A stretch of 64,000 nt of DNA, taken from NCBI RefSeq assembly GCF_033947565.1, contig NZ_JARPVX010000001.1, positions 62,001 to 126,000 on the forward strand, in the 5' to 3' direction. Under the pieces are notes generated by a model. It saw only the letters and a list, made by a program, of their open reading frames with translations, was not told the DNA's origin and made no database searches. Source of the stretch: Lichenihabitans sp033947565 (GTDB lineage: Bacteria; Pseudomonadota; Alphaproteobacteria; Rhizobiales; Beijerinckiaceae). This document shows positions 53,233 to 63,012 of the stretch, piece by piece (the stretch's first letter is position 1; each line of letters begins with the position of its first letter). The position numbers and the translations under genes were made by a program.

Positions 53233-54087
53233 TCAGAAGCCCTGTTCCGCTCGATCGGCGGTCTTTTGGGCAATAATTTGATCCATGCTGCGCGCGGGTT
53301 CGGCGCAGCCAGCCTCGCCGACGATGCGCGCCGGCACGCCGGCGACCGTCTTGTTGGGCGGCACGGCCGCCAACACCACGGAGCCGGCCGCGACCCGCGA
53401 ACAATGGCCGATTTCGATGTTGCCCAGCACCTTGGCGCCAGCGCCGATCAGCACGCCCTTGCGGATCTTGGGATGCCGGTCGCCCTGTTCCTTGCCGGTG
53501 CCGCCGAGCGTCACGTTCTGCAGCAACGAAACGTTGTCGTCGATGGTGGTGGTGGCGCCCACGACCAGCCCCGTCGCATGGTCGAGAAAGATGCCCTTGC
53601 CGAACGGCACCGCCGGGTGGATGTCGGTCTGGAACACCGAGGACGACCGGCTCTGCAGATACAGCGCGAGGTCGCGACGGCCGTTGGCCCAGAGCGCATG
53701 CGCCAGCCGGTGCGCCTGGATGGCGTGAAAACCCTTGAAATACAGGATAGGCTCGATCAGCCGCGTGCAGGCCGGGTCACGGTCGAAGACCGCCATGATG
53801 TCGGTCGAGATCGCCTCGGCAATCCCCGGATGCCCGGCCAGCACGTCGCCGAAGGTCTGCTGCAGCAAGGCGGTCGGCAGGTCCTCGTGCCCCAACCGCG
53901 TCGCGACCCGGTAGATCACCGCCTGCGCCAGCGTCGCATGATTGAGGATGTTGGAGAACACGAACCCGGCCAAGCGCGGCTCCGTCCTGACCATATCGTC
54001 GGCCTCGATCCGGATGCGCGAAAACACCGGATCGATGGCCGCGAAGTCGATGACCTTTGCGGTAACTGCGTGCATCACAGGGCCCAT
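53233..54087 (-). CDS. cysE: Serine O-acetyltransferase
   Basis: A 284-residue CysE that makes O-acetylserine, the precursor of cysteine. The N-terminal helical domain is present (about residues 20-150). The left-handed beta-helix core has DIHPAVPFGKGIFLDHATG, VGATTTIDDNVSLLQNVTLGGTGK and the coenzyme A loop IRKGVLIGAGAKVLGNIEIG. The C-terminal tail, which inhibits the enzyme through cysteine in homologues, is present. ATG 54087 or 54075 may be the start. Confidence 0.94.
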   Translation of the reverse strand: MGPVMHAVTAKVIDFAAIDPVFSRIRIEADDMVRTEPRLAGFVFSNILNHATLAQAVIYRVATRLGHEDLPTALLQQTFGDVLAGHPGIAEAISTDIMAVFDRDPACTRLIEPILYFKGFHAIQAHRLAHALWANGRRDLALYLQSRSSSVFQTDIHPAVPFGKGIFLDHATGLVVGATTTIDDNVSLLQNVTLGGTGKEQGDRHPKIRKGVLIGAGAKVLGNIEIGHCSRVAAGSVVLAAVPPNKTVAGVPARIVGEAGCAEPARSMDQIIAQKTADRAEQGF

Positions 54088-54174
54088 TCGTGCCGCGCGC
54101 CTCGCGGCCGCGTCGACGTCTTCATAGCATAAACCACAACCGTCGCAGCGGTTCCGAGCGGCCGGCCGCGGTGG

Positions 54175-54942
54175 TTACGGGCGCTCGGCCAGGAACGCAA
54201 GGACACCGGCCTTGTGGACCTTATCACCCACTGCGAGATTGTGATCGCGATCCGGGATGTCGAGCGCCCTGCCTTGAATGAGCAGGCGCGCCAGGGCGTG
54301 CGGATCGCCCGCGATATCGTCCCGCGTGCCGACCGACACCAGCACCGGCACCAGAATGCGGGCAAGCCGCTCGGTCGACAGGCTCTGGCGAGACCCCCGG
54401 ATGCAGGCCGCGAGTGCCCCGAGGTCGCCACCCGTCGCATCGGCGAAGCGCCGGAACATGCGCGGCATGGCGCCGCTGACGGCATCGAGCGATGGCGCCT
54501 CGAGGGCATCGGCAATGGATTGCGGCAGCCCGGTGCCGTCCAGAAGATGGATGCCAAGGCCCCCGAGCAGGGCCGAGCGGGTGCGCTCCGGAGCCATCGA
54601 AGCCAGGAAAGCGGTGATCCGCGCGCCCATCGAATAGCCCATCACATCCACCCGTTCGAGGCCGAGGTGATCGAGCAGCCGCACGGCATCGGTGGCCATC
54701 AGGTCGGTGTGGTAGTCTTCCGGCCGGCGCGGCTTGTCGCTTCGGCCATGCCCGCGGTTGTCGAGCGCGATCACCCGTCGTCCATCGGCCTGCAGCGCCT
54801 TGACCCAGCCGGTGTTGACCCAGTTCACCGCATGGTTGGAGGCGAAGCCGTGGATCAGCAGGATGGGTTCGCGCCGGTCCTGGCCGACCGGCGGCTCGTC
54901 GATATAGAAAAGCGTAAGGTCGCCGGATCGGAATTCGGGCAT
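54175..54942 (-). CDS. Alpha/beta-fold hydrolase
   Basis: A 255-residue alpha/beta hydrolase. The oxyanion strand is PILLIHGFASN, the region ALDNRGHGRSDKP is typical, and the nucleophile elbow is GYSMGARITAF (Ser). The acid lies in GTRDDIAG, and the histidine is near the C-terminus in IPDRDHNLAVGDK. The esterase or lipase substrate is unknown. ATG 54942 was chosen because it begins the conserved fold; the frame is open to 55059. It is divergent from the zinc-finger gene (115-bp gap). Confidence 0.85.
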   Translation of the reverse strand: MPEFRSGDLTLFYIDEPPVGQDRREPILLIHGFASNHAVNWVNTGWVKALQADGRRVIALDNRGHGRSDKPRRPEDYHTDLMATDAVRLLDHLGLERVDVMGYSMGARITAFLASMAPERTRSALLGGLGIHLLDGTGLPQSIADALEAPSLDAVSGAMPRMFRRFADATGGDLGALAACIRGSRQSLSTERLARILVPVLVSVGTRDDIAGDPHALARLLIQGRALDIPDRDHNLAVGDKVHKAGVLAFLAERP

Positions 54943-55057
54943 GGCTGGCTCGTCGAGGGCGATGAGTTGCAAGCCGACACCCTGCCGGTTTTCGCTCGCA
55001 TCCCATATCGAACTGAGCGATACCGGCCGGGAAAGCAACATTTCTCCGGAACTCTTC

Positions 55058-55306
55058 ATGGCCGCTCCTCACCAGACGCCGCATTTCCACAACGAGATCG
55101 GCGTGCCGACCATCCGGGTCGGCGTCCGTGAGTTCATGTGCACGGGAGCGTTGCCGCCATTCGACCACCCGCACACCTTTATCGACATGGGCGACAGCGG
55201 CGACGCGGTCTGCCCTTATTGTTCGACCCACTACGTGCATGACGGCTCGCTCGGCCATGGGTGCGAGCCTGCCTCCTGCGCCTATCGGCCCGACACGGCC
55301 CCCTGA
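55058..55306 (+). CDS. Zinc-finger domain protein (NDUFS6-like)
   Basis: An 82-residue protein of the zf-CHCC type. The zinc ligands appear as Cys in EFMCTGALPPFDHPH, a His in that stretch, and the pair CPYCSTHYV. VFIDMG-like FIDMGDSGDAVCPYC is the family hallmark. In alphaproteobacteria these proteins resemble mitochondrial complex I subunit NDUFS6, which is needed for complex I assembly. An in-frame ATG at 54941 adds non-conserved residues. The next gene starts 14 bp after its stop. Confidence 0.82.
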   Translation: MAAPHQTPHFHNEIGVPTIRVGVREFMCTGALPPFDHPHTFIDMGDSGDAVCPYCSTHYVHDGSLGHGCEPASCAYRPDTAP

Positions 55307-55320
55307 CCCTGCCTTCGGGC

Positions 55321-56460
55321 GTGACCCATCTGGCGGTCGCGGGAGCCGGCATCGGCGGCCTCGCGGCAGCCTTGTCCTTGGCGCGCGTAGGCTTGCGCGT
55401 CAGCCTGTTCGAACGACGACCGGCCTTGGCCGAGTTCGGCGCCGGGCTTCAACTCTCCCCCAATGCGACGCGAGTGTTGTCGCGGTTGCGGCTTCTCGAG
55501 GCCGTGCGGGCCGTGGCGCTCGAACCCCGCTCGGTCCGGGTACGGCGCAGTCGCGATGGCGCCGAGCTGATCCGCTTTCCGTTGGGCGACCATGCCGTAG
55601 TGCGCTATGGCGCGCCGTTCCTGCTTGTGTTGCGCCGGGATCTGCAACGGGTGCTGGCCGAGCACGCCAGTGTGGAGCCCGCGATCCGCCTTGTTTTCGG
55701 CGCCGACGTCGCGGGCACCTCGGCGAAGGGCGTGGCGCTCGCAGGTCAAGGCGAGCCTTTCGCATGCGACGGCTTCGTGGATGCGCGCGGCATCGCAACA
55801 GCGGCGGCGCGCGACAGCGGCCGCATCGCCTGGCGGGCCCTGGTGCCGAGCGCGCGACTGGGCACCACCCACCGGGCGCCCGACACCAACCTTTGGCTTG
55901 GGCCTCGTACCCATCTGGTGCATTACCCCGTTCCTGGGGGGACGCACGTCAACGTCGTCGCCATCACGCAAGCCTCCGCCGCGACGCCGTCCCGGTCGGA
56001 CGATCCCTGGTCGCGTCCCGGCGATCCTGCGGCGCTGCGGCATGCCTTCGCGGGGTGGCACACCGAGGCGCTGCAGCTTCTCGATCCGACTGCGGAATGG
56101 CGCTGCTGGCGCCTTCGCGATGCCGCGCCTCGGGCGCGATGGTCGGAGGGCAACATGACGGTGCTGGGTGACGCCGCCCATCCCATGCTGCCGTTCCTGG
56201 CCCAGGGCGCCTCCCAGGCGATCGAGGATGCCGGCAGCCTCGCGGTATGCCTCGCGGAGGGCGTGTCGGTCGTTCCTGCCTTTGCGGCCTATGAACACCA
56301 GCGTCGCGACAAGGCCGCGCGGGTTCAGCAGCAATCCCGGCGGCAAGGCGACATCTATCACCTCGGCAGACCCGCGGCCGACGCACGCGACCTCGCGATG
56401 CGGCTGCTCGGAGGCTCCCGCGCGCTTGCCCGGCTGGACTGGCTTTACGGCGGCTCCTGA
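55321..56460 (+). CDS. FAD-dependent monooxygenase
   Basis: A 379-residue flavoprotein of the salicylate-hydroxylase-like group. The dinucleotide-binding motif LAVAGAGIGGLAAALSLARVG starts near residue 4. The NAD(P)H/FAD bridging part has LQLSPNATRVLSRL, and the second FAD motif is MTVLGDAAHPMLPFLAQGASQAIED near 280. Members hydroxylate aromatic rings, including ubiquinone precursors; the substrate here is not clear. GTG 55321 begins the conserved Rossmann fold; GTG 55261 would overlap the zinc-finger gene. Confidence 0.85.
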   Translation: MTHLAVAGAGIGGLAAALSLARVGLRVSLFERRPALAEFGAGLQLSPNATRVLSRLRLLEAVRAVALEPRSVRVRRSRDGAELIRFPLGDHAVVRYGAPFLLVLRRDLQRVLAEHASVEPAIRLVFGADVAGTSAKGVALAGQGEPFACDGFVDARGIATAAARDSGRIAWRALVPSARLGTTHRAPDTNLWLGPRTHLVHYPVPGGTHVNVVAITQASAATPSRSDDPWSRPGDPAALRHAFAGWHTEALQLLDPTAEWRCWRLRDAAPRARWSEGNMTVLGDAAHPMLPFLAQGASQAIEDAGSLAVCLAEGVSVVPAFAAYEHQRRDKAARVQQQSRRQGDIYHLGRPAADARDLAMRLLGGSRALARLDWLYGGS

Positions 56461-56598
56461 ACAGTCGTCGCCGGGCCAGCGTCTCTGCTGCAATGCGGAA
56501 GATTCTGGGGGCGAGAGGGATCGATCCGAGACCTGCCGAGTTTGCGAGGCAAGCTGGCGTGACCCTTTGGTCGCGTAAGCCGCGTTGGGAGCGAGGTC

Positions 56599-57738
56599 GT
56601 GAAGCTGTTCGATTGCCAGAATTGTGGGCAGACCCTGTTCTTCGAAAACACGCGGTGCGAGCGCTGCGGCCTGCGGGTCGGCTACGACACGTGCTCCAAC
56701 ACGCTGATGGCCCTCGACCGCGACGCCGAAGAGCTCAGCCATCTGGTCTGGCATAAGGCCGGCGACCCGAGTCATTCGGTCAAGTTCTGTGACAACGCGG
56801 CCTACGATGTCTGCAACTGGCTGATCGCGGCCGACGATTCGGACGATTATTGCCTCGCCTGCCGTCACAACCGGACCGTCCCGGACCTCGGTAAGGACCA
56901 CAACAAGCTGCTGTGGAAGCAGCTCGAATTTGCCAAGCACCGGCTGTTCTACACCCTGCTGGCCCTCAAGCTGCCCCTCGTGACGCGCGGCCAGGATCCG
57001 ATCGAAGGCTTGATCTTCGAGTTCAAGGAGGACGAATCGGCGACCAAGCGGGTGTTGACCGGCCATGACCATGGCGACATCACGATCAACATCGCGGAAG
57101 CCGACGACGCCGAGCGGGAGCGCCGCCGGGCCGCCATGCACGAGCCGTACCGGACCCTGCTGGGCCACTTCCGGCATGAGGTCGGCCATTATTATTGGGA
57201 TCGCCTGGTGCGCGATGCCCCGGCGCTCGAGCCCTGCCGCGCCATCTTCGGCGACGAGCGGGAAGATTATAATGCCGCGCTGCAGAAGCATTATCGCGAG
57301 GGGCCGCCCGCCCATTGGCGGGAGCACTACGTCAGCGCCTATGCCACCACCCATCCGTGGGAGGATTTTGCGGAGACCTGGGCGCATTACCTGCACATCA
57401 TCGACACGCTGAACACCGCTGAAGCTTTCGGCATCCGGATCAAGCCGAAAGACATCGTGGCGTCCGACGCCCTGGCGACGCGTGTCGATTTCTCGCCCTA
57501 CACGGCCGACAGCATCGCGCCGATCATCGAGGCCTGGGTGCCGCTGACCTTTGCGGTCAACAGCTTGAACCGCAGCATGGGTCTTGGTGACTTCTACCCC
57601 TTCGTGTTGACGCCGACCATCATCGAAAAACTCGGCTTCATGCACGATCTCGTGCACGGCTGGGTCGGGGCGCAGCGTCGAGCGCAACCGGCCATCGAAA
57701 CAGCCGGGCATCGTATCGACGGCATCAATCCCGACTGA
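56599..57738 (+). CDS. Zinc-ribbon putative metallopeptidase
   Basis: A 379-residue cytoplasmic protein. An N-terminal zinc ribbon has Cys6, Cys9, Cys20 and Cys23 (CQNCG, CERCG). Further cysteines follow in FCDNAAYDVCNW and YCLACRHNR, perhaps a second metal site. The zinc-peptidase motif HEVGHYYWD begins near residue 193, with a later EDFAETWAHYLHI that could supply a third ligand. It matches a family annotated only as putative zinc-binding peptidase; the substrate is unknown. GTG start 56599 has GAGG in GGGAGCGAGGTC upstream. Confidence 0.85.
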   Translation: MKLFDCQNCGQTLFFENTRCERCGLRVGYDTCSNTLMALDRDAEELSHLVWHKAGDPSHSVKFCDNAAYDVCNWLIAADDSDDYCLACRHNRTVPDLGKDHNKLLWKQLEFAKHRLFYTLLALKLPLVTRGQDPIEGLIFEFKEDESATKRVLTGHDHGDITINIAEADDAERERRRAAMHEPYRTLLGHFRHEVGHYYWDRLVRDAPALEPCRAIFGDEREDYNAALQKHYREGPPAHWREHYVSAYATTHPWEDFAETWAHYLHIIDTLNTAEAFGIRIKPKDIVASDALATRVDFSPYTADSIAPIIEAWVPLTFAVNSLNRSMGLGDFYPFVLTPTIIEKLGFMHDLVHGWVGAQRRAQPAIETAGHRIDGINPD

Positions 57739-57836
57739 GGCGCGGTCCGCCCGTTGTGATCGGGCACGTGATTTGCAACAAGCAGCGCGAGCCGGCCTAA
57801 CCGCCTGGCCTTGGTGCTTGGACTTGCAGGTGGATC

Positions 57837-60620
57837 ATGGACGCGGTCGTTTCGTCGAACTCAGCTCCCGCACCCGGTCTGGACAGCAAGACGCAGCCGC
57901 TGATTGACGACATTCGCCTGCTCGGCACTATGTTGGGCGACATCATCCGAGAGCAGGAGGGGGCCGCAGCCTTCGATCTCGTCGAGTCGATCAGGCGGTT
58001 GAGCGTCGCCCATCAGCGCAATTCCGATGAAGCCGCCGGCCATGCGCTCGAATTGCTGCTTCGGGGTCTGACGCCCTCTCAGGCCGTGTCGGTCGTGCGG
58101 GCCTTCACCTATTTCTCGCACCTCACCAACATCGCGGAAGACCGGCACCACGTCCGGCGTCGCGCCCACCACGAGCGTGAGAATCCCGACGGCGGAGCGC
58201 TGCAGCCCGGCAGCTTGGCTCAGGCGTTTCGCCGCTTTTCCGAGGCCGGCATCGGCAAGCAGGAGATCGCCGCGGCCCTGCAGGACGCCTGGGTGTCGCC
58301 GGTGCTGACCGCCCACCCGACCGAAGTGCAACGCAAAAGCCTCCTCGACGCCGAGCTCGCTGTCGCGGAATTGCTGGCTGCGCGAGACGGGCTGTTCAAC
58401 GCCCGGGAGCGGGCCCTGAACGAGAGCCAACTCCGCACGCGCATCATGCAACTGTGGCAGACCCGCCTGCTGCGCTATCGCAAGCTGACGGTCCGCGACG
58501 AGATCGAAAACGCCCTCAGCTATTACCGGACCACATTCCTGCGTGAGATCCCACGCCTTTATGCCGAACTGGAGCACCTGCTCGGCGAGCCGGTGGCGCC
58601 CTTCTTCCGCATGGGCAATTGGATCGGCGGCGACCGCGACGGCAATCCCAATGTCGATGCCGAGACGCTGACGATCGCGGTGCGCCGCCAATGCGAAACC
58701 GCCCTCACCTATTATCTCGGGGAGTTGCACAACCTCGGTGCCGAATTGTCGGTGTCCCGCATGCTGGTCGGCTGCACCCCGGAGGTGGACGCCCTCGCGA
58801 TGGCCTCGCAGGATTCGAGTGCCCACCGGGACGACGAGCCCTATCGCCGGGCCGCCCGCGGCATCCACGGCCGGCTCGCCGCCACCCTCACGGCACTGAC
58901 CGGAGCGGCGGCCCTGCATGTGCGCGGCGGAACGCTCGAGCCGTATAGTTCTCCTGGCGAGATGATCGCCGACCTGCGGGTGCTGGAAGCGTCCCTCGCG
59001 GCTCACCATGGCGGTGCCTTGGCGGATCTGCGTCTGCGGCCTCTGATCCGCGCCGTGGAGGTGTTCGGCTTCCATCTGGCCACGGTCGATCTGCGGCAGA
59101 GTTCGGACCGGCACGAGGAATCCCTGGCTGAGCTGTTCAGCGTTTCGGGTGTCGAGCCCGATTATTCGGGGCTCGACGAGGCCTCCAAGCAGGCCCTGCT
59201 GCTGCGGGTGCTCGGCGACGCCCGTCCGCTGCGACTGCCCTTCGCGACCTATTCCGAAAAGGCACAGGGCGAGTTCGACATTTTCATCAAGGCGCGCGAG
59301 CTACGTCACGCCTTCGGCCCTGACACGATCCGGCACTACATCATCAGCCATACCGAGACGGTCAGCGACCTGCTCGAAGTGCTGCTGCTCCAAAAGGAAT
59401 TCGGCCTGCTGCGGGGCACGGTGTCGGACACGGCCGCGGACAGCCGGGCGGAACTGATCGTGTCGCCGCTGTTCGAGACCATCGCCGACCTGCGCAACGC
59501 CGAACCCATCATGCGGGCGTTCTACGCCTTGCCAGGCATCCGGGGTCTCGTCGGGCGTTCGGGCGCCCAGCAGGACATCATGCTGGGCTATTCCGACAGC
59601 AACAAGGATGGCGGCTTCTTCACGAGCTCATGGGAGCTTTACCGCGGCTCGACCGCGCTGATGCGCTTTTTCGATACGCTGCCCGACGTCACCTTGCGGC
59701 TGTTCCATGGCCGGGGCGGCGTCGTCGGCCGCGGTGGCGGCCCGAGCTACCAGGCGATTCTGGCCCAGCCGCCCGGCACCGTGAACGGGCAGATCCGCTT
59801 GACTGAGCAAGGCGAGGTCATCTCGAGCAAATACGCCAACGCCGACATCGGCCGCCGCAACCTCGAGACCTTGATGGCCGCAAGCCTCGAAGCCACCTTC
59901 CTGTCAGGCAAGGAGGTACCGCCCGACGCCTTTTTACAAGCGGCCGCGACCTTGTCGGCCGACAGCATGGCGGCTTACCGGTCGGTGGTCTACGACATGC
60001 CGGGCTTCACGGATTACTTCTTCGCCGCCACGCCGATCTCTGAAATCGCCGACCTCAACATCGGCTCGCGGCCGGCATCCCGAAAGGCCAACCGCAAGAT
60101 CGAGGACCTGCGCGCCATCCCATGGAGCTTCTCCTGGGGGCAGAGCCGCGTTACCCTGCCGGGCTGGTTCGGCTTCGGTTCTGCGGTGTCGCGCTTTCTC
60201 GAGGCGACGCCCGACGGGCTTGCCTTGTTGCGGCGTATGCATGCCGAATGGCCGTTCTTCCGCACCTTGTTGTCCAACATGGACATGGTGCTGGCCAAGG
60301 CGGACCGCTCGGTGGCGCGTCGCTATTCAGAGCTGGTGCCGGATCGCGCCCTGGCTCGCCGCATCTTCGAGGCCATCGAAGGTGAATGGAACAGCACCGT
60401 CGAGGCGATCGACGCCATCACGGAATCGACCGAAAGGCTGGCCGAAAACCCCAGCCTGGCCCGCTCGATCGCCCATCGGTTCCCCTATATCACGCCGCTG
60501 AACCACCTGCAGGTCGACCTAATCCGCCGTTGGCGCGCCGGTCAGACCGAGGAGAAGATCCAGCGCGGCATCCTGATCTCGATCAACGGCGTCGCGGCAG
60601 GCCTTCGCAACACAGGTTAG
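57837..60620 (+). CDS. ppc: Phosphoenolpyruvate carboxylase
   Basis: A 927-residue PEPC that adds bicarbonate to PEP to make oxaloacetate and so refills the TCA cycle (in some methylotrophs it is also part of the serine cycle). Active-site His160 is in VLTAHPTEVQRKSL. GYSDSNKDGGFFTSSW and the second active-site block LFHGRGGVVGRGGGPS (His near 624) are intact, as is the C-terminal NG-type end (GVAAGLRNTG). Length is standard. ATG 57837 starts about 99 bp after the metallopeptidase gene. Confidence 0.96.
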   Translation: MDAVVSSNSAPAPGLDSKTQPLIDDIRLLGTMLGDIIREQEGAAAFDLVESIRRLSVAHQRNSDEAAGHALELLLRGLTPSQAVSVVRAFTYFSHLTNIAEDRHHVRRRAHHERENPDGGALQPGSLAQAFRRFSEAGIGKQEIAAALQDAWVSPVLTAHPTEVQRKSLLDAELAVAELLAARDGLFNARERALNESQLRTRIMQLWQTRLLRYRKLTVRDEIENALSYYRTTFLREIPRLYAELEHLLGEPVAPFFRMGNWIGGDRDGNPNVDAETLTIAVRRQCETALTYYLGELHNLGAELSVSRMLVGCTPEVDALAMASQDSSAHRDDEPYRRAARGIHGRLAATLTALTGAAALHVRGGTLEPYSSPGEMIADLRVLEASLAAHHGGALADLRLRPLIRAVEVFGFHLATVDLRQSSDRHEESLAELFSVSGVEPDYSGLDEASKQALLLRVLGDARPLRLPFATYSEKAQGEFDIFIKARELRHAFGPDTIRHYIISHTETVSDLLEVLLLQKEFGLLRGTVSDTAADSRAELIVSPLFETIADLRNAEPIMRAFYALPGIRGLVGRSGAQQDIMLGYSDSNKDGGFFTSSWELYRGSTALMRFFDTLPDVTLRLFHGRGGVVGRGGGPSYQAILAQPPGTVNGQIRLTEQGEVISSKYANADIGRRNLETLMAASLEATFLSGKEVPPDAFLQAAATLSADSMAAYRSVVYDMPGFTDYFFAATPISEIADLNIGSRPASRKANRKIEDLRAIPWSFSWGQSRVTLPGWFGFGSAVSRFLEATPDGLALLRRMHAEWPFFRTLLSNMDMVLAKADRSVARRYSELVPDRALARRIFEAIEGEWNSTVEAIDAITESTERLAENPSLARSIAHRFPYITPLNHLQVDLIRRWRAGQTEEKIQRGILISINGVAAGLRNTG

Positions 60621-60694
60621 AACCCGTTCGGGCGCGGTGGGCTGCCACCTTGCCCGATCGAACGGCCGACTACGGCGGCGGTGGCGACCGTCCG

Positions 60695-60943
60695 TTACAC
60701 AGCCGAACGCAGCGGGTCGTGCACGCTGGCACCGGCTTCCTCGAATTGGATGCGGACCGGCCCGGTGCCGCGCTTGATGCGGATCACCTCGTTCGGGCCG
60801 ATCGTCAGCTCCACCTCCGCGCCGTCCGCGAAGGTCATCTTCAGGCGGCTGACCTCGCTGCCGGCACGGATGTTGGTTTCCTGCCCGGCCGCGATGTCGA
60901 GGTCACGTTCTTCACCGATACCGAATGCGCTGGTGTCGTTCAT
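60695..60943 (-). CDS. Small hypothetical protein
   Basis: An 82-residue frame with a regular beta-like pattern: MNDTSAFGIGEERDLDIAAG, then NIRAGSEVSRLKMTFADGAE, and VIRIKRGTGPVRIQFEEAGA. AGGG lies about 10 nt before the ATG. No family is recognised. It lies between ppc and the ROK kinase and is opposite to ppc. Composition and spacing favour a real gene, but an unexpressed frame cannot be excluded. Confidence 0.5.
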   Translation of the reverse strand: MNDTSAFGIGEERDLDIAAGQETNIRAGSEVSRLKMTFADGAEVELTIGPNEVIRIKRGTGPVRIQFEEAGASVHDPLRSAV

Positions 60944-61036
60944 GGAATGTCACCCTTTCGTGCCGCCTCGGGCAGCCTTCGCTTGATCCGCCTTGAATGG
61001 TGGCGCGGAATGGCGCCACCGCCAGTGCAGTTGCAA

Positions 61037-62008
61037 TCACCCTTTCGCGTGCGGGCGAACCGCTTGTCGATAGGTGTTCAACACTTCCGCCGCGCCCTCG
61101 AGCCCGGCCGCATCTCCGAACCGGGAGGGCACCACCAGGGGCTCGCGGCTGCGTCTTAGGATGCGGCGGCGCACTGCGTGGTCGAGCGCCTCGATCAGCG
61201 CGGGATCATTGCCGAGGCCGCCCGACACCGGCACGATGCCGGCTCCGGTGGCGTTGACCACCATGGCGAGCGGCCCCGCAAGGAGATCGAGCCAGGCCGC
61301 GATCGTGGCGCCAGCCTGGGGCTCGCCCTGACTCCAGGCCGCGCAGATGGTTCGGCTGTCGCACTTAATGCCATGCAGCAACCGGTGCAGCCGCTCCAGG
61401 CCGACGGCGCCACCGAGGGTGTCGAGACAACCGGACTGGCCACAGCCGCAGGCGAGCGGAGGGATCACGACATCGCCGAATTGCGTCGCCCCAAGGATCG
61501 GGCCATGGCCCCATTCGCCCGCGATGCCGCCCGCGCCCTCGACGATGCGACCGTCCACCACGAGGCCGCCGCCGACGCCCGAACCCAGCACGATGCCGAA
61601 CACCACCCGGTGCCCCGTGGCGGCGCCGCGCATCGCCTCGGCCAGCACCATGCAATCGGCATCGTTGGCCACCAGCACGGCGCGTCCGAGGTCCTGGCTC
61701 AATTCTGCGCCAAGCCGTCGCCCGGTGATGCACGGCACGTTGGCACTGAGCGCCATGCCGCTTTCGGGATCGACGATGCCGGCGATCGACAGCGCCAAGG
61801 GGGCGTCGCCTGGGAGATCGGCGCAAAGGCTCTGCAGGGCAACCCTGAACGCGTTCCAATCGCCTGCCGGCGTCGGTCGCCGTTGTGGCGCAGCCGCCAC
61901 GCCGGTCGCGCCGAGCACGACGGATTTGATGAACGACCCGCCGACATCGGCGCAGATGCCACGCGGCGGATGGGTGGCTGAGGTGTTGATTTCAGGGCTG
62001 CTGGTCAT
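61037..62008 (-). CDS. ROK-family sugar kinase
   Basis: A 323-residue kinase of the ROK family. The phosphate motif is ICADVGGSFIKSVVLG at the N-terminus, the active-site Asp is in VLVANDADCMVLAEA, and the ROK signature is GIVLGSGVGGGLVVDGRIVEGAGG (in parts). GIAGEWGHGPI and the zinc site CGCGQSGCLDTLGG follow. Substrates in this family are glucose, GlcNAc, ManNAc or related sugars. The neighbour cutC is divergent, and a dehydrogenase follows it, so a small sugar-use locus is possible. Confidence 0.87.
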   Translation of the reverse strand: MTSSPEINTSATHPPRGICADVGGSFIKSVVLGATGVAAAPQRRPTPAGDWNAFRVALQSLCADLPGDAPLALSIAGIVDPESGMALSANVPCITGRRLGAELSQDLGRAVLVANDADCMVLAEAMRGAATGHRVVFGIVLGSGVGGGLVVDGRIVEGAGGIAGEWGHGPILGATQFGDVVIPPLACGCGQSGCLDTLGGAVGLERLHRLLHGIKCDSRTICAAWSQGEPQAGATIAAWLDLLAGPLAMVVNATGAGIVPVSGGLGNDPALIEALDHAVRRRILRRSREPLVVPSRFGDAAGLEGAAEVLNTYRQAVRPHAKG

Positions 62009-62120
62009 GGCTTGGCGAAGGCGGTAGGGACGAGGTGCGTTGCGGCTCGCACAGGGGGCCGCAGGGCGTACCTGTCAAGCGCCCCATCACCGTCCCGCGA
62101 AATCAGCCAACCGAGCCGGC

Positions 62121-62846
62121 ATGCCCTCACGCGCCCCCACACGCCTGGAAATCTGCGTCGATACCGCCGAGGGGCTGGCAGCCGCCATCCGCGGCGGCGC
62201 CGACCGGATCGAGCTTTGCGCCGACCTCGGGGTGGGCGGGTTGACGCCGAGCCCTGGCCTCATGGCGTCCGCCCGCGCGGCGCCGATCCCCGTTTATGCG
62301 ATGATCCGCCCGCGCGCCGGTGACTTCATCTACGGCACGGCGGATATCGCGGTGATGCTGGGCGACATCGCGGCCGCCCGGCAGGCGGGCCTTGCCGGCG
62401 TGGTGCTGGGCGCTTCCCGCGCCGACCGTAGCGTCGACATCGATACACTGGGAACGCTGTGCCGAGCCGCCGCGGGCCTCGGCCGCACGCTGCACCGCGC
62501 CTTCGACCTGACGCCCGACCTCGACGTGGCGTTGGACGCCGCGATCGAGCTTGGCTTCGAACGCATCCTCACCTCCGGTGGCGCCACCGACGCAGCCGCG
62601 GGGCGCGACCGCCTCGCAGCCCTGGTGGCGCGCGCCGGATCGCGCATCACGATCATGGCCGGCGGCGGCGTGACCCCGGCCACCGTCGGTGCGCTGCTGC
62701 AAGAGACCGGGGTCGGCGAGGTGCATGCGTCCGCCAAAACCGCGGTGATTCAGGACGCCGACCTCGTCCGCTGGGGCTTCTGCCCCCCCACCCTGTTCGC
62801 CACGGACGCCAGCATCGTGGCCGCGTTGCGGGTCGCCATCGCGTGA
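62121..62846 (+). CDS. cutC: CutC-family protein
   Basis: A 241-residue TIM-barrel protein of the CutC family. The hallmarks are LEICVDTAEGLAAAIRGGAD, RIELCADLGVGGLTPSPGL, VYAMIRPRAGDF, ILTSGGATDA and IMAGGGVT. CutC was first named for copper homeostasis, but its true reaction is unclear. ATG 62121 starts the conserved part; a longer frame from 62040 is not conserved. It runs away from the ROK kinase gene. Confidence 0.88.
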   Translation: MPSRAPTRLEICVDTAEGLAAAIRGGADRIELCADLGVGGLTPSPGLMASARAAPIPVYAMIRPRAGDFIYGTADIAVMLGDIAAARQAGLAGVVLGASRADRSVDIDTLGTLCRAAAGLGRTLHRAFDLTPDLDVALDAAIELGFERILTSGGATDAAAGRDRLAALVARAGSRITIMAGGGVTPATVGALLQETGVGEVHASAKTAVIQDADLVRWGFCPPTLFATDASIVAALRVAIA

Positions 62847-63012
62847 CGTGTGTCCGGTCCGCTGCTCCCGCGCTGGGCACCGGGATCGCCCCTGCCTAAA
62901 CGGCAAGCATGAAAATTCTTTTCATTGCGCGGGACGGGCCTTGCCGAAGGATTGACGGTGCCCATAGTCGGCCGCATTCTGCGAAAATGAATTTCGCGGG
63001 GATGGAGCGGTC

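Noticed and set aside
55282..57711. Minus-strand frame of 809 codons opposite the FAD monooxygenase and metallopeptidase genes
   Set aside because: Spans two well-supported genes and their gap, with no protein-like motifs.
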